Shown here: positions 16,825 to 24,874 of the stretch, one piece after another
Layout of the letters: every line of letters begins with the position of its first letter
How positions within the stretch are numbered: the stretch's first letter is position 1
Assembly (NCBI RefSeq): GCF_030408575.1
Contig: NZ_CP047047.1
Coordinates: 186,001 to 250,000, forward strand
Source: Corynebacterium auris
GTDB lineage: Bacteria; Actinomycetota; Actinomycetes; Mycobacteriales; Mycobacteriaceae
Length of the DNA stretch: 64,000 nucleotides
Direction of reading: 5' to 3'
Notes under the pieces: model-generated
Database searches by the model: none
The model's input: the letters and a program-made list of their open reading frames with translations, nothing else
What the model was told of the DNA's origin: nothing
Position numbers and translations under genes: made by a program

Positions 16825-17865
16825 ATGTCCCACACCACGGCCGCAGAGCCGCTCCTCATCGCCGTCGCCGACCCCTTGGCCCACCCGGAGGCGCTCCACG
16901 TCGCGGCAGCTACCGGCCGTCCCGTCATTGACGTGGACGGGCCCGACGCCCTGCGCCGCCATTTCGCGCGGGCGCACGCCGTCTTCCTCGACGCTGCCCA
17001 CGCGGATACCCTGTCCTCCCTGCCCGCGCGGCCCGGCGTGTTCCTCCTCGCCGCTGACGTCGCTCGCGCCCCGCAGCAGCACCCGGGCGCGGAGGGGGTG
17101 TTCGTCGTGCCCGACCAGGCCGGAGCACTGCTCCGCGCGGTCGGGGCGCTGCAGACGTGTGCTGCCACCGCGCGCGGCGGGGAAGCGGTGATTGCGGTTC
17201 TCGGCGCCGCGGGCGGGGTGGGCACGTCCACCCTCGCGGCGGCTATCTGCCGGGCTGCTCCACGCGGGCTGGAACCCATGCTTATCGACGCCCACCGTTA
17301 CTCCGGCGGACTTGACCTCCTGCTCGGGATCGAGGAGGAAATCGGCGCGCGGTGGGGCGAGATCGTGCTCGGCGACGGCAGCGTCAACCGCTCGGATGTG
17401 CGTCGCGCCCTGCCGTCCACCCGGGATGGGATCGCGGTGCTCACCCACGCCCGCACCGCCATCAACGACCCCACCGGGGCGGATAAGCGGGACATCGAAA
17501 GGCTGGTGGCCGCGACCTCCGGCGCCGGGCTGACTGTCGTGGATGCGCCCGCGCACCTCGTGCCCGCCCGCTGCGACCTCGCCGTCGTGCTCGTACCGGC
17601 GGAGGTGCGCGGGGCCGCTGCGGCGGCGCGGATCGTTGCCGAATGCGCCGCGGCGAGTACCCCGGCCGCCGTCGTAGTGCGCCACCGGGCGTGGTCTTCG
17701 CTGGACAACGCCGAGATCGGAAGGATAGCTCGCGCGGAGGTGATCGCGGAGGTCGGGCAGGTACCGCGGCTGTCGCGCGCCGTCGAGGTGGAGGGCCTGC
17801 CGCAGCGCCTGCCCCGCGCCCTGGCCAAAGCCGCCGGGGCCGTTCTCGCGGAGGCCGGGCTGTGA
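16825..17865 (+). CDS. CpaE/Ssd-like P-loop ATPase (Rv3660c-like)
   Basis: A 346-residue protein. The N-terminal 110 residues resemble a degenerate receiver domain. Then comes a MinD/ParA-like domain with a deviant Walker A (LGAAGGVGTSTLAAA, about residue 125) and the VVDAPAHLVP switch region. This matches the septum-site-determining protein Ssd of mycobacteria and CpaE, which localises Tad pilus machinery. It overlaps the next gene by 4 bp (GTGA), and it heads the tad-like operon. The 4-bp overlap with the ATPase suggests coupled synthesis. Confidence 0.87.
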   Translation: MSHTTAAEPLLIAVADPLAHPEALHVAAATGRPVIDVDGPDALRRHFARAHAVFLDAAHADTLSSLPARPGVFLLAADVARAPQQHPGAEGVFVVPDQAGALLRAVGALQTCAATARGGEAVIAVLGAAGGVGTSTLAAAICRAAPRGLEPMLIDAHRYSGGLDLLLGIEEEIGARWGEIVLGDGSVNRSDVRRALPSTRDGIAVLTHARTAINDPTGADKRDIERLVAATSGAGLTVVDAPAHLVPARCDLAVVLVPAEVRGAAAAARIVAECAAASTPAAVVVRHRAWSSLDNAEIGRIARAEVIAEVGQVPRLSRAVEVEGLPQRLPRALAKAAGAVLAEAGL

Positions 17866-18971
17866 GCGGGGCGGGGGTGGTCAGCCCCGACGTCATCGAG
17901 CGGGTGCAGCGCCGCTTGGCGGACGAGCCCGGTATACCCGACCCGGCGCGCCTTGCGGCGATCGTGCGCGAGGAAGCGGTGGTGATCAGCGACGTCGACG
18001 TGTTAGAAGTCATGCGCACCCTGCGCGACGACACCGCCGGAGCCGGCCCCCTCGAGGCGCTGCTCAACGGGGCGGACGTCACGGACGTGTGCGTTAACGG
18101 CCCCGACGCGGTCTATGTCGACCGGGGCAGCGGGCTCGAGCGGGAGGATTTCCGCTTCCCCTCCGACGCCGACGTGCGCCGCCTCGCCGTGCGTCTCGCC
18201 GCGGGCTGTGGCCGCCGGCTTGACGACGCCCACCCCTTCTGCGACGGCCACCTCATCAGGCCCGACGGAGCGCTGCTGCGCTTTCATGCCGTGCTGGCGC
18301 CCACAGCGCAGGTGGGCACCTGCATCTCCTTGCGCGTGTTGCGGGGCAACACGGCTACGCTCGCGCAGCTCGAGGCCTCCGGCTCGATGGACCCGGACTG
18401 CGCCGCCCGCCTGCGCCGCATGGTCCGGGAGCGCAAGTCCTTTCTGGTCGTCGGCGGCACGGGCGCGGGCAAGACGACGCTTCTGTCGGCGCTGCTGGCG
18501 GAGGTGGACCACGCGGAGCGCATCCTGGCCATCGAGGACACGGTGGAGCTGACACCGGACCACCCGCACGTGGTGAACCTGACTACCCGCGGCGACAACG
18601 CCGAGGGCGTCGGGCGGATCACCATTGCAGACCTGGTGCGCCAGGCGCTGCGGATGCGCCCGGACCGGATCGTGGTGGGGGAGATCCGCGGAGCGGAGGT
18701 GGTCGACTTGCTCGCCGCGCTCAACACCGGCCACGACGGCGGCGCCGGGACCCTCCATGCGAACTCCGTGGCGGAGGTGCCCGCCCGCCTGGAGGCGCTG
18801 GCGGCACTGGGCGGGCTCGACCGCGCCGGGCTGCATTCGCAGCTGGCCGCGGCGGTGGACTACCTCGTCGTGGTACGTCGCCGCCCGGACGGCAGCCGCC
18901 GGGTGCACCAGATCGGGGTGCTGGACGGCAACCCGGTCACGGTGCGGGTTGTGTGGGAGGACGCGTCGTGA
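17862..18971 (+). CDS. tadA: TadA/CpaF secretion ATPase
   Basis: A 369-residue type II/IV secretion ATPase that powers Tad (Flp) pilus assembly. Walker A is GGTGAGKTTLLSALL, the Asp box is ILAIEDTVEL, Walker B is RPDRIVVGEIRGAE and the His box is GHDGGAGTLHANS. The start GTG at 17862 overlaps the CpaE stop; a longer frame into the upstream gene has no support. The next gene starts at the stop codon (18968 or 18971). Confidence 0.93.
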   Translation: MSGAGVVSPDVIERVQRRLADEPGIPDPARLAAIVREEAVVISDVDVLEVMRTLRDDTAGAGPLEALLNGADVTDVCVNGPDAVYVDRGSGLEREDFRFPSDADVRRLAVRLAAGCGRRLDDAHPFCDGHLIRPDGALLRFHAVLAPTAQVGTCISLRVLRGNTATLAQLEASGSMDPDCAARLRRMVRERKSFLVVGGTGAGKTTLLSALLAEVDHAERILAIEDTVELTPDHPHVVNLTTRGDNAEGVGRITIADLVRQALRMRPDRIVVGEIRGAEVVDLLAALNTGHDGGAGTLHANSVAEVPARLEALAALGGLDRAGLHSQLAAAVDYLVVVRRRPDGSRRVHQIGVLDGNPVTVRVVWEDAS

Positions 18972-19741
18972 TGTGGCTCGTGCTCGCCTGCGCGGTCGCT
19001 GCCAGCGCCCCGCCGCGCCCGGCGCGGCGGGTGGACTCAGCCGCCGCGCGCACCCCTGCCGCAGCGTGGGCCCCGGTCTTCGGTGCGGCAGCCCTGCTCG
19101 GGGTGGTGGCGGTCGACCGGATCAGCGTGGTGGTCTCCGCCGCCATTGTCGCGGCTACCGCGGCGGGGGCTCTCGCGCGCCGCCGTCGTGGCGCGGAGCG
19201 TAGGGCGCGGGCGGAGGCGGTCGCGGTGTTCCTCGGCCACCTTGTCACCAACGTCAAGGCGGGGGCGACGCTGCCCGATGCCGTGGCGCGGGCGGCTAAG
19301 CGCATGCCGGCCTCCACACCCGAAGCGGTGGGCCGCGACGTGCGTCGCACCGCGGCTGCGGCGCGCTCGGGGGTGGCGCCGGAAAAGGCGCTGGGTGCTG
19401 CGCAGACTCCGGAGCTGCGGGAGGTTGGCGCCCTGTGGGAGCTCTCGGCCACCCGGGGGCTGCCGGTGGGGGAGCTGCTCACCGGGGCGCGCGAGCGCAT
19501 TGACCAGGAACAGCGCCACCGCGCCGCGACGGAGGCGGCTTTGGCGGGGCCGAAGACCACCGCGGTGGTGCTGTCCGCCCTGCCGGCGGCGGGGCTGGTG
19601 ATGGGGACTGCGATGGGGGCCAACCCCCTCGGGTTTCTGCTGAGCGGCGGGGTGGGCGGCGCGCTGCTCGTCGCCGGGACCGCGCTGGTGTGCGCGGGAT
19701 ACGTCACCTGCGCTCGGATCATCGAGGGGGCGGCAGCATGA
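18971..19741 (+). CDS. tadB: TadB-like inner-membrane platform protein
   Basis: About 256 residues. An N-terminal helix and a central helix pair (PVFGAAALLGVVAVDRISVVVSA) precede a T2SSF domain (VFLGHLVTNVKAGATLPDAVARAAKRMP; LWELSATRGLPVGELLTGARERI). Two C-terminal helices (TAVVLSALPAAGLVMGTAMGA and the end) complete it. This corresponds to the TadB half of the platform. GTG 18968 is an alternative start. It overlaps tadC by 4 bp. Confidence 0.85.
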   Translation: MWLVLACAVAASAPPRPARRVDSAAARTPAAAWAPVFGAAALLGVVAVDRISVVVSAAIVAATAAGALARRRRGAERRARAEAVAVFLGHLVTNVKAGATLPDAVARAAKRMPASTPEAVGRDVRRTAAAARSGVAPEKALGAAQTPELREVGALWELSATRGLPVGELLTGARERIDQEQRHRAATEAALAGPKTTAVVLSALPAAGLVMGTAMGANPLGFLLSGGVGGALLVAGTALVCAGYVTCARIIEGAAA

Positions 19742-20310
19742 GCCTTGTGGTGGCAGCATTCTTAGCGGCGGGAGCCCTGGCGCTCGCCCCACCCCGCCCC
19801 GGCGCTCGCGTGGTTCCCTCGGCGCGCCCGCGCGACGGCCCAGGCCGGGCGAGCCCGCCGGTGCTGGTAACTCACCACGGCATGGCCGCCGACCTCGACC
19901 TTTTCGCCGCGTGCCTGCGAGCCGGGTTGCCGCCGTCGGCGGCCGCCGGCGCCGTCGCGGAGGCCGCCGCCCAGCGTCCCGCGGGGGCTGCGGAAGCGTG
20001 GCGGACCGTCGCCGCCTTGAGCGCCCTGGGTGCCGAGGCGGAGCGGGCCTGGGCCGAGATGCGCGCGCTGCCCGGCGGGGAAGAGCTGCTCAACCTCGTC
20101 GCCATGTCGAACACCTCCGGCACGGCCGTGGCGGCTGGCTGCGAGCGCATCGCGGCCCGCCTCCGCGCCGACGCAGGGGACCTCGCCACCGCGAGAGCGG
20201 AGCGCGCGGGTGTCCTCATCGCCATTCCACTGACCGCCTTCTTCCTCCCGGCCTTCTTCGTTCTGGGGCTCGCGCCCGTTGTGATCGGCCTGGCCGGGAA
20301 GCTCACCTAA
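19738..20310 (+). CDS. tadC: TadC-like inner-membrane platform protein
   Basis: A 190-residue T2SSF-domain protein, short compared with free-standing TadC proteins. The conserved region is DLFAACLRAGLPPSAAAGAV, followed by a central helical domain and two C-terminal membrane helices (GVLIAIPLTAFFLPAFFVLGLAPVVIGL). ATG overlaps the tadB stop. It lies directly before the pilin gene. Confidence 0.83.
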   Translation: MSLVVAAFLAAGALALAPPRPGARVVPSARPRDGPGRASPPVLVTHHGMAADLDLFAACLRAGLPPSAAAGAVAEAAAQRPAGAAEAWRTVAALSALGAEAERAWAEMRALPGGEELLNLVAMSNTSGTAVAAGCERIAARLRADAGDLATARAERAGVLIAIPLTAFFLPAFFVLGLAPVVIGLAGKLT

Positions 20311-20341
20311 CCTCATCGTCCGACTCCTAGGGAGGATTCTC

Positions 20342-20575
20342 ATGTCCCGTTTCACCTCACCAATCACCTCACTGTTTTCTCATCTTTCGGCGCACGTGAC
20401 CGTTCGACTGGCCACTGTCACCAACGACCGCGGGATGAGCACCATCGAATATGCATTTGGTTCACTGGCCGCCGCCGCCCTCGCCGGGGTGCTGTACATG
20501 GTGGTCAACGGCAACGGGGTCGTCAGCGCCATCGAAGGCGTCATCACCGACGCCTTGAGCAACACGCCGGGCTAA
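20342..20575 (+). CDS. Flp-like pilin / DUF4244 protein
   Basis: A 77-residue prepilin-like protein. A basic leader (to NDRGMSTIEYAF) is followed by the hydrophobic helix GSLAAAALAGVLYMVVNG. The GMSTIEYAFG segment has the glycine before a processing site and the conserved E/Y of Flp pilins. A strong site (AGGGAGGA) precedes the ATG. It is the likely major subunit of the tad-like system. It overlaps the TadE-like gene by 1 bp. Confidence 0.82.
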   Translation: MSRFTSPITSLFSHLSAHVTVRLATVTNDRGMSTIEYAFGSLAAAALAGVLYMVVNGNGVVSAIEGVITDALSNTPG

Positions 20576-20868
20576 TGCTTCGCGACGACCACGGTTCCGT
20601 CACCGTCGAGGCGGCGCTGTCCCTGTCGGTCCTTGTCACGGTTGCCGCGGCGATCATCGGCGGGATTGCGACGCTGGCCGCATACATCGGTGCCGTGGAC
20701 GTCGCCGGGGCTGCGGCGCGCGCCCACGCGATTGGGGTGGACTACGAGCCCCCGCGCGGTGCCGTCAGCGTCTCCGAGGACGCAGGAGTCGTCAGCGTCA
20801 CCGCCACCGTTCCCGCGGCGCTGTTCGAGATCTCGTCGACGGCGCGTTACCCGGTGGAGTACCGCTGA
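20575..20868 (+). CDS. TadE-like pseudopilin
   Basis: A 97-residue protein starting MLRDDHGSVTVEAALSLSVLV, the TadE signature (GSVTVEAA) followed by a hydrophobic helix and a small extracytoplasmic domain. It starts on the pilin stop codon and overlaps the next gene by 1 bp. Probably a minor pseudopilin. Confidence 0.83.
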   Translation: MLRDDHGSVTVEAALSLSVLVTVAAAIIGGIATLAAYIGAVDVAGAAARAHAIGVDYEPPRGAVSVSEDAGVVSVTATVPAALFEISSTARYPVEYR

Positions 20869-21191
20869 TGCGGCGCGCGCACGCGAATGACGAGGGCTAC
20901 GCCACGGTCATGTCGGTGGGCATCATCGCCGCCGTCGTCAGTCTCATGCTCGTCGTGGTCGGCGCCGGGGCGCAGGTGGCCTCTTCCCACCGTGCGCGCA
21001 ACGCCGCGGACCTTGCCGCCGTGGCGGGGGCCACCGCGTTCTACGAGGGCGCCGACGCCTGCGGGGCGGCGGCGATGACGGCCGAGCTTAACGGCGCCCG
21101 CGTCGACAGTTGCGAGCTGCGCGAGCCCGACGTGCTCGTGGAGGTCAGCGTTGGTCGCTCGCGCGCCCAGGCGCGCGCGGGCCCCCTGTGA
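20868..21191 (+). CDS. TadG/TadE-like secretion-neighbourhood protein (Rv3654c-like)
   Basis: A 107-residue protein: ANDEGYATVMSVGIIAAVVSLML (membrane helix), then RARNAADLAAVAGATAFYEG, the conserved Flp/TadG segment. Two cysteines (DACG, SCEL) may form a disulfide. It is annotated in related genomes as 'helicase/secretion neighbourhood TadE-like'. Its last 47 bp overlap tail-to-tail with the helicase gene on the other strand. Confidence 0.8.
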   Translation: MRRAHANDEGYATVMSVGIIAAVVSLMLVVVGAGAQVASSHRARNAADLAAVAGATAFYEGADACGAAAMTAELNGARVDSCELREPDVLVEVSVGRSRAQARAGPL

Positions 21192-23580
21192 CGCCCGGGC
21201 CGGCTTCGGAGGCGGTCATGGCGCACAGCCCGCCCAGAAGCTTCAGCGCGGCGGCCTTGTCGAGCGGCTGGTTGCCGTTGCCGCACTTGGGTGACTGGAC
21301 GCAGGAGGGGCACCCCGCTTCGCAGGCACAGGAGCGCACGGCCTCGTAGGTTGCGGCGATCCACTCGGCGAAGCGCCTGTAGCCTTCGTCGGCGAAGCCG
21401 GCGCCGCCGGGGTGGCCGTCGTAGACGAACACGGTGGGCAGCAGGGTGTCCTGGTGCAGCGCCGTGGACACGCCGCCGATGTCCCACCGGTCACAGGTGG
21501 CCAGAAGCGGCAGCAGGCCGATCGCGGCGTGCTCCGCGGCGTGCAGCGCGCCGGGGATCTCGGCGGCGGAAATGCCCATCGCGTCGAGCGCGAGCGGGTC
21601 GACGGTGTAGGCCACGGCGCGGGTGACTAGGCGCTGCTCGGGCAGGTCGAGGGGGATGTGCTCGGAGACGGAGCCGTCGGCCAGCCGGACGACGTAGCCC
21701 GTTACTCGGTCAACCACCTCCACGTCGAGGTTGGCCACCCATAGCCCCGGCGCCGGGTTGACCCGCGCAGACGCCTCCCCGAGGACGGTGATCGAGGTGG
21801 TGGAGCGGGCCTGGGTGGAGTAGTCCGGCAACTCGGGCCGGGCGAGGGCGACGTAGTCATCGAGCTCGAGGGATTCGATGACGAAGTGTTCGCCCTGGTG
21901 GATGTAGACGGCGCCGTCGTGGACTTGGCTCATCGCCCGGGCCGCGTCGACGGTGCCGAGCAGGCGCCCGTCGGTGACGTCGACGATCATCACCTCGGAG
22001 CCCGAGCCGCCCCGCAGGGACACTGAGGCGTGAGCGCTTTCTGGTGTCAGCTCGCCGTCCAGCTGCGGCACCGCGAACCACCTGCTGCCGCGGGCGCGCA
22101 GGTAGCCGCCCTGGGCGAGCTCGGCGACGACGGCCTCGGCGCCGAAGGCGGCCACGTCCGCGGCGGTCAGCGGGCGCTCCACGGCTGCGCAGTAGATGTG
22201 GCCGCGCAGGATGAACGGATTGGAGGGGTTGAACACGCTGTTTTCCACCGGCTTGCCCACGAGCGCGGCGGGGTGGTTGACCAGGTAGGTGTCCATGGGC
22301 TCGTCGCGGGCGACCATGACCGCGACAGACGCCTGGCCGCGCCGGCCGGCGCGGCCCGCCTGCTGGCGGAAGGAAGCCACGGTGCCGGGGAAGCCCGCCA
22401 TCACCACGGCGTCCAACCCGCCGACGTCGATGCCCAGCTCAAGCGCATTGGTGGTGGCCAGGCCCACCAGGTCGCCCTCGTCGAGGGCGCGCTCGAGGCG
22501 GCGCCGGTCCTCGGCGAGGTAACCGGCGCGGTACGAGGCGACGCGCTGGGCGAAGTCCGCGCGGCCCGCGGCGACGAGGTCTTCCTGCGCGCGCATGGCC
22601 ACGAGCTCAGCGGCGCGCCTGGAGCGCACGAAGGCCAAGGTTCTGGCCCCGGATTGCACGAGGGCGGACAGGAGGGAGGCGGCCTCGGTGGTGGCGGCGC
22701 GGCGCACCGGTGCGCCGTTTTCTCCCTCTGCTCCCTCGATGAAGCCCGGCTCCCACAGGGCGAGGGTGCGCGCGCCGGTCGGCGCCCCGTCCTCGGTGAC
22801 GGCGACGACGGGGCGCCCGGCCAGGCGGGATGCCTGGCCCGCGGGGTCGGCGGCGGTGGCCGAGGCGAAGATCAGGGTGGGCGTGGAGCCGTAAGCTGCG
22901 GCCAGGCGCAGCAGGCGGCGCACGGTCAGGGCCACGTTCGCGCCGAACACGCCCCGGTAGACGTGGCATTCGTCGACGACGACGTAGCGCAGGTGGCGCA
23001 GCAGCCGCGCCCACCGCGCGTGGTTGGGCAGGATGCCGGAGTGGAGCATGTCGGGGTTGGTGAAGACGAAGCGGCTGCCGTCGCGGATCGCGGGCCGTGC
23101 CTCGGCGGGGGTGTCGCCGTCGTAGGGGGCGGGGTTGGTGCCCGCCGGGGCAAGGGCGCTGACGGCGTGCAGCTGGTCCGAGCCGAGCGCCTTGGTGGGG
23201 GTGAGGTAGAGCGCGCAGGCGGTCGGCTCGTGCGCGAGGGTGGTCAAAACGGGCAGCTGGTAGCCCAGGGACTTGCCGGAGGAGGTACCGGTGGCCACCA
23301 CGACGTCGCGGCCCTCCCAGGCGAGTTGTGCGGTGCGCGCCTGGTGGATGTAGGGGCGGGTGATGGAGGCGTCGATAAGCGTGCGTTTGAGCCTCTCGTC
23401 AACCCACGAGGGCCACTCGGCCCAGCGGGCGGGGGTCGCCACGGTGTGTTCCACGTGGGTGATGCGGGAGGAGGGGAGGCGTCGGCGCAGCGTATCGACG
23501 ATTTCCGTGCCGAAACTCTGGTCCTGGTTGGACATGCGTTTTACCCCCGGTTGGAACAGCGGATCCGTAAAGTATGCCAT
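21145..23580 (-). CDS. DEAD/DEAH helicase with DUF1998 domain (MrfA/YprA-like)
   Basis: An 811-residue superfamily 2 helicase. Motif I is ATGTSSGKSLGYQLP, motif II is DECH (VVVDECHVYRGVFG), motif III is FASATA and motif VI is QQAGRAGRRGQ. The C-terminal DUF1998 region has a four-cysteine cluster (CACEAGCPSC and PKCGNGN). DUF1998 helicases of the MrfA group act in DNA repair. The start ATG at 23580 (MAYFTDPLF) has GGGAGG upstream; ATG 23535 is an alternative. It is divergent from cspA. Confidence 0.9.
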   Translation of the reverse strand: MAYFTDPLFQPGVKRMSNQDQSFGTEIVDTLRRRLPSSRITHVEHTVATPARWAEWPSWVDERLKRTLIDASITRPYIHQARTAQLAWEGRDVVVATGTSSGKSLGYQLPVLTTLAHEPTACALYLTPTKALGSDQLHAVSALAPAGTNPAPYDGDTPAEARPAIRDGSRFVFTNPDMLHSGILPNHARWARLLRHLRYVVVDECHVYRGVFGANVALTVRRLLRLAAAYGSTPTLIFASATAADPAGQASRLAGRPVVAVTEDGAPTGARTLALWEPGFIEGAEGENGAPVRRAATTEAASLLSALVQSGARTLAFVRSRRAAELVAMRAQEDLVAAGRADFAQRVASYRAGYLAEDRRRLERALDEGDLVGLATTNALELGIDVGGLDAVVMAGFPGTVASFRQQAGRAGRRGQASVAVMVARDEPMDTYLVNHPAALVGKPVENSVFNPSNPFILRGHIYCAAVERPLTAADVAAFGAEAVVAELAQGGYLRARGSRWFAVPQLDGELTPESAHASVSLRGGSGSEVMIVDVTDGRLLGTVDAARAMSQVHDGAVYIHQGEHFVIESLELDDYVALARPELPDYSTQARSTTSITVLGEASARVNPAPGLWVANLDVEVVDRVTGYVVRLADGSVSEHIPLDLPEQRLVTRAVAYTVDPLALDAMGISAAEIPGALHAAEHAAIGLLPLLATCDRWDIGGVSTALHQDTLLPTVFVYDGHPGGAGFADEGYRRFAEWIAATYEAVRSCACEAGCPSCVQSPKCGNGNQPLDKAAALKLLGGLCAMTASEAGPGVTGGPRAPGRASDQR

Positions 23581-23747
23581 CCTGGCCCTCCCCGGCAATA
23601 ATTTCGTGGCACAATGAGCACGGTCACAGAATCTTTGTGCGCCTCAGCAAGGTGCTCGTGAGTTTTTGTTGCGCGGGCGCCAGGTCCTTTCAGGCCTGGT
23701 GAACGAGAGACCATTCGTTGCCAGCAATTTTTTGAAAGGTACGCACC

Positions 23748-23951
23748 ATGGCTACGGGAACAGTCAAGTGGTTCAACGCGGAAAAGGGCTTCGGCTTCAT
23801 CGCGCCTGACGACGGCTCCGCGGACGTCTTCGTCCACTACTCCGAAATCCAGGGGTCGGGTTTCCGCACCCTGGAGGAGAACCAGCAGGTCGAGTTCGAG
23901 ATCGGTGAGGGGGCCAAGGGCCCGCAGGCCCAGGACGTGCGGGCGCTGTAA
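23748..23951 (+). CDS. cspA: Cold-shock protein
   Basis: A 67-residue single cold-shock domain with RNP1 KGFGFI and RNP2 VFVHYS, starting [16 protein letters not shown]. It binds single-stranded nucleic acid as an RNA chaperone. The upstream 165 bp contain a hairpin (CCAGG...CCTGG, about 23681-23700), suggesting a structured leader as in other csp genes. GAAAGG precedes the ATG. It ends before a bidirectional terminator. Confidence 0.95.
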   Translation: MATGTVKWFNAEKGFGFIAPDDGSADVFVHYSEIQGSGFRTLEENQQVEFEIGEGAKGPQAQDVRAL

Positions 23952-23979
23952 AAGCTCTAAAGGCCGTCCGGCGCAGTGC

Positions 23980-24004
23980 AACCCCTCTACCGGAGGGGTT
24001 TTCG
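23980..24004. terminator. Terminator between cspA and DedA gene
   Basis: The stem AACCCCTC / GAGGGGTT (loop TACCG) is followed by TTTCG on the plus strand. It lies between converging genes. Confidence 0.8.
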
Positions 24005-24009
24005 CGGTT

Positions 24010-24636
24010 CTAGGCGGCGGACACGCCGCGGCGCACGTCGTTCCAGTCGAAGAGCCAGCCCTGCAGCTTCTGGATGAGCAGCCCGACGAGCGAGCCGAGG
24101 GCAACGCCCACGATCATGGCCAACAGTGGGTAGTCGGCGAAGAGGGAGCCGCCGAGGTAACCGACGCCGACGCTGAGGAACGCCCAGATGACGACGCCGA
24201 TGGTGTCGTAGATGATAAACGCCACCCAGCTGTAGCCGACCGAGCTGAGCACGATGGTGGCCACCCACCGCGCCCAGGGCAGGAAACGGGCGACGATGAT
24301 CGTCGCGCCCGCGCCGCGGTTCATGTTGCGTTTGACCCACGCGATCGACTGGCCGGCTTTGGAGTTGGGGTCGAGGCGGTCAACCACCGTGATCAGGCGT
24401 TTGCCCAGGCGGAAGCAGATGTTGTCGCCGATGACGGCGCCGGCGATGGCGGCGAAGATCACCCAGCCCGGGTGGGGGACGCCGCGGGAGACGGAGAACG
24501 CTCCCGCGAGGTTGAGCACGGTTTCCGAGGGCACTACGGGCGCGAGCGCGTCCGCGATGATCAACAGGCTGACCAGCGGATAGAAGATCGGCATCTGCAT
24601 GAGGTTTTCAAGGAAACCGATCAAAGAATCGATCAC
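24010..24636 (-). CDS. DedA family membrane protein
   Basis: A 208-residue DedA/SNARE-associated-type protein. It shows the family core (GAVIGDNICFRLGKRL; FARFLPWARWVA as the F-x-R-x(3)-P-x-R region) and five to six membrane helices. DedA proteins act in membrane lipid (undecaprenyl-phosphate) flipping and proton-force homeostasis. Start is GTG at 24636 with GGAG upstream. The C terminus overlaps the terminator region with cspA. Confidence 0.87.
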   Translation of the reverse strand: MIDSLIGFLENLMQMPIFYPLVSLLIIADALAPVVPSETVLNLAGAFSVSRGVPHPGWVIFAAIAGAVIGDNICFRLGKRLITVVDRLDPNSKAGQSIAWVKRNMNRGAGATIIVARFLPWARWVATIVLSSVGYSWVAFIIYDTIGVVIWAFLSVGVGYLGGSLFADYPLLAMIVGVALGSLVGLLIQKLQGWLFDWNDVRRGVSAA

Positions 24637-24874
24637 AGGGGAGTGCTCCTTCCTGGCCGTGCCACGCCGTCCTGATTCTACCGGGGGCTCGCCCGGGGAT
24701 TTTATTTCCTTGAGTCACCGTCTGCGTGATACTTCTCTGATAGAAAAAGGGGAGTTTCGGACATGTGCGCGGAGTGCGGTGGCATAGCCCTGCGGGGCCA
24801 CCTTTATGGTGGGTGCGAGCAAGCGCCCTTAATATAAGGCGCAGATCGAGAAGAAAGAAGAGGTGTCACCCAGC

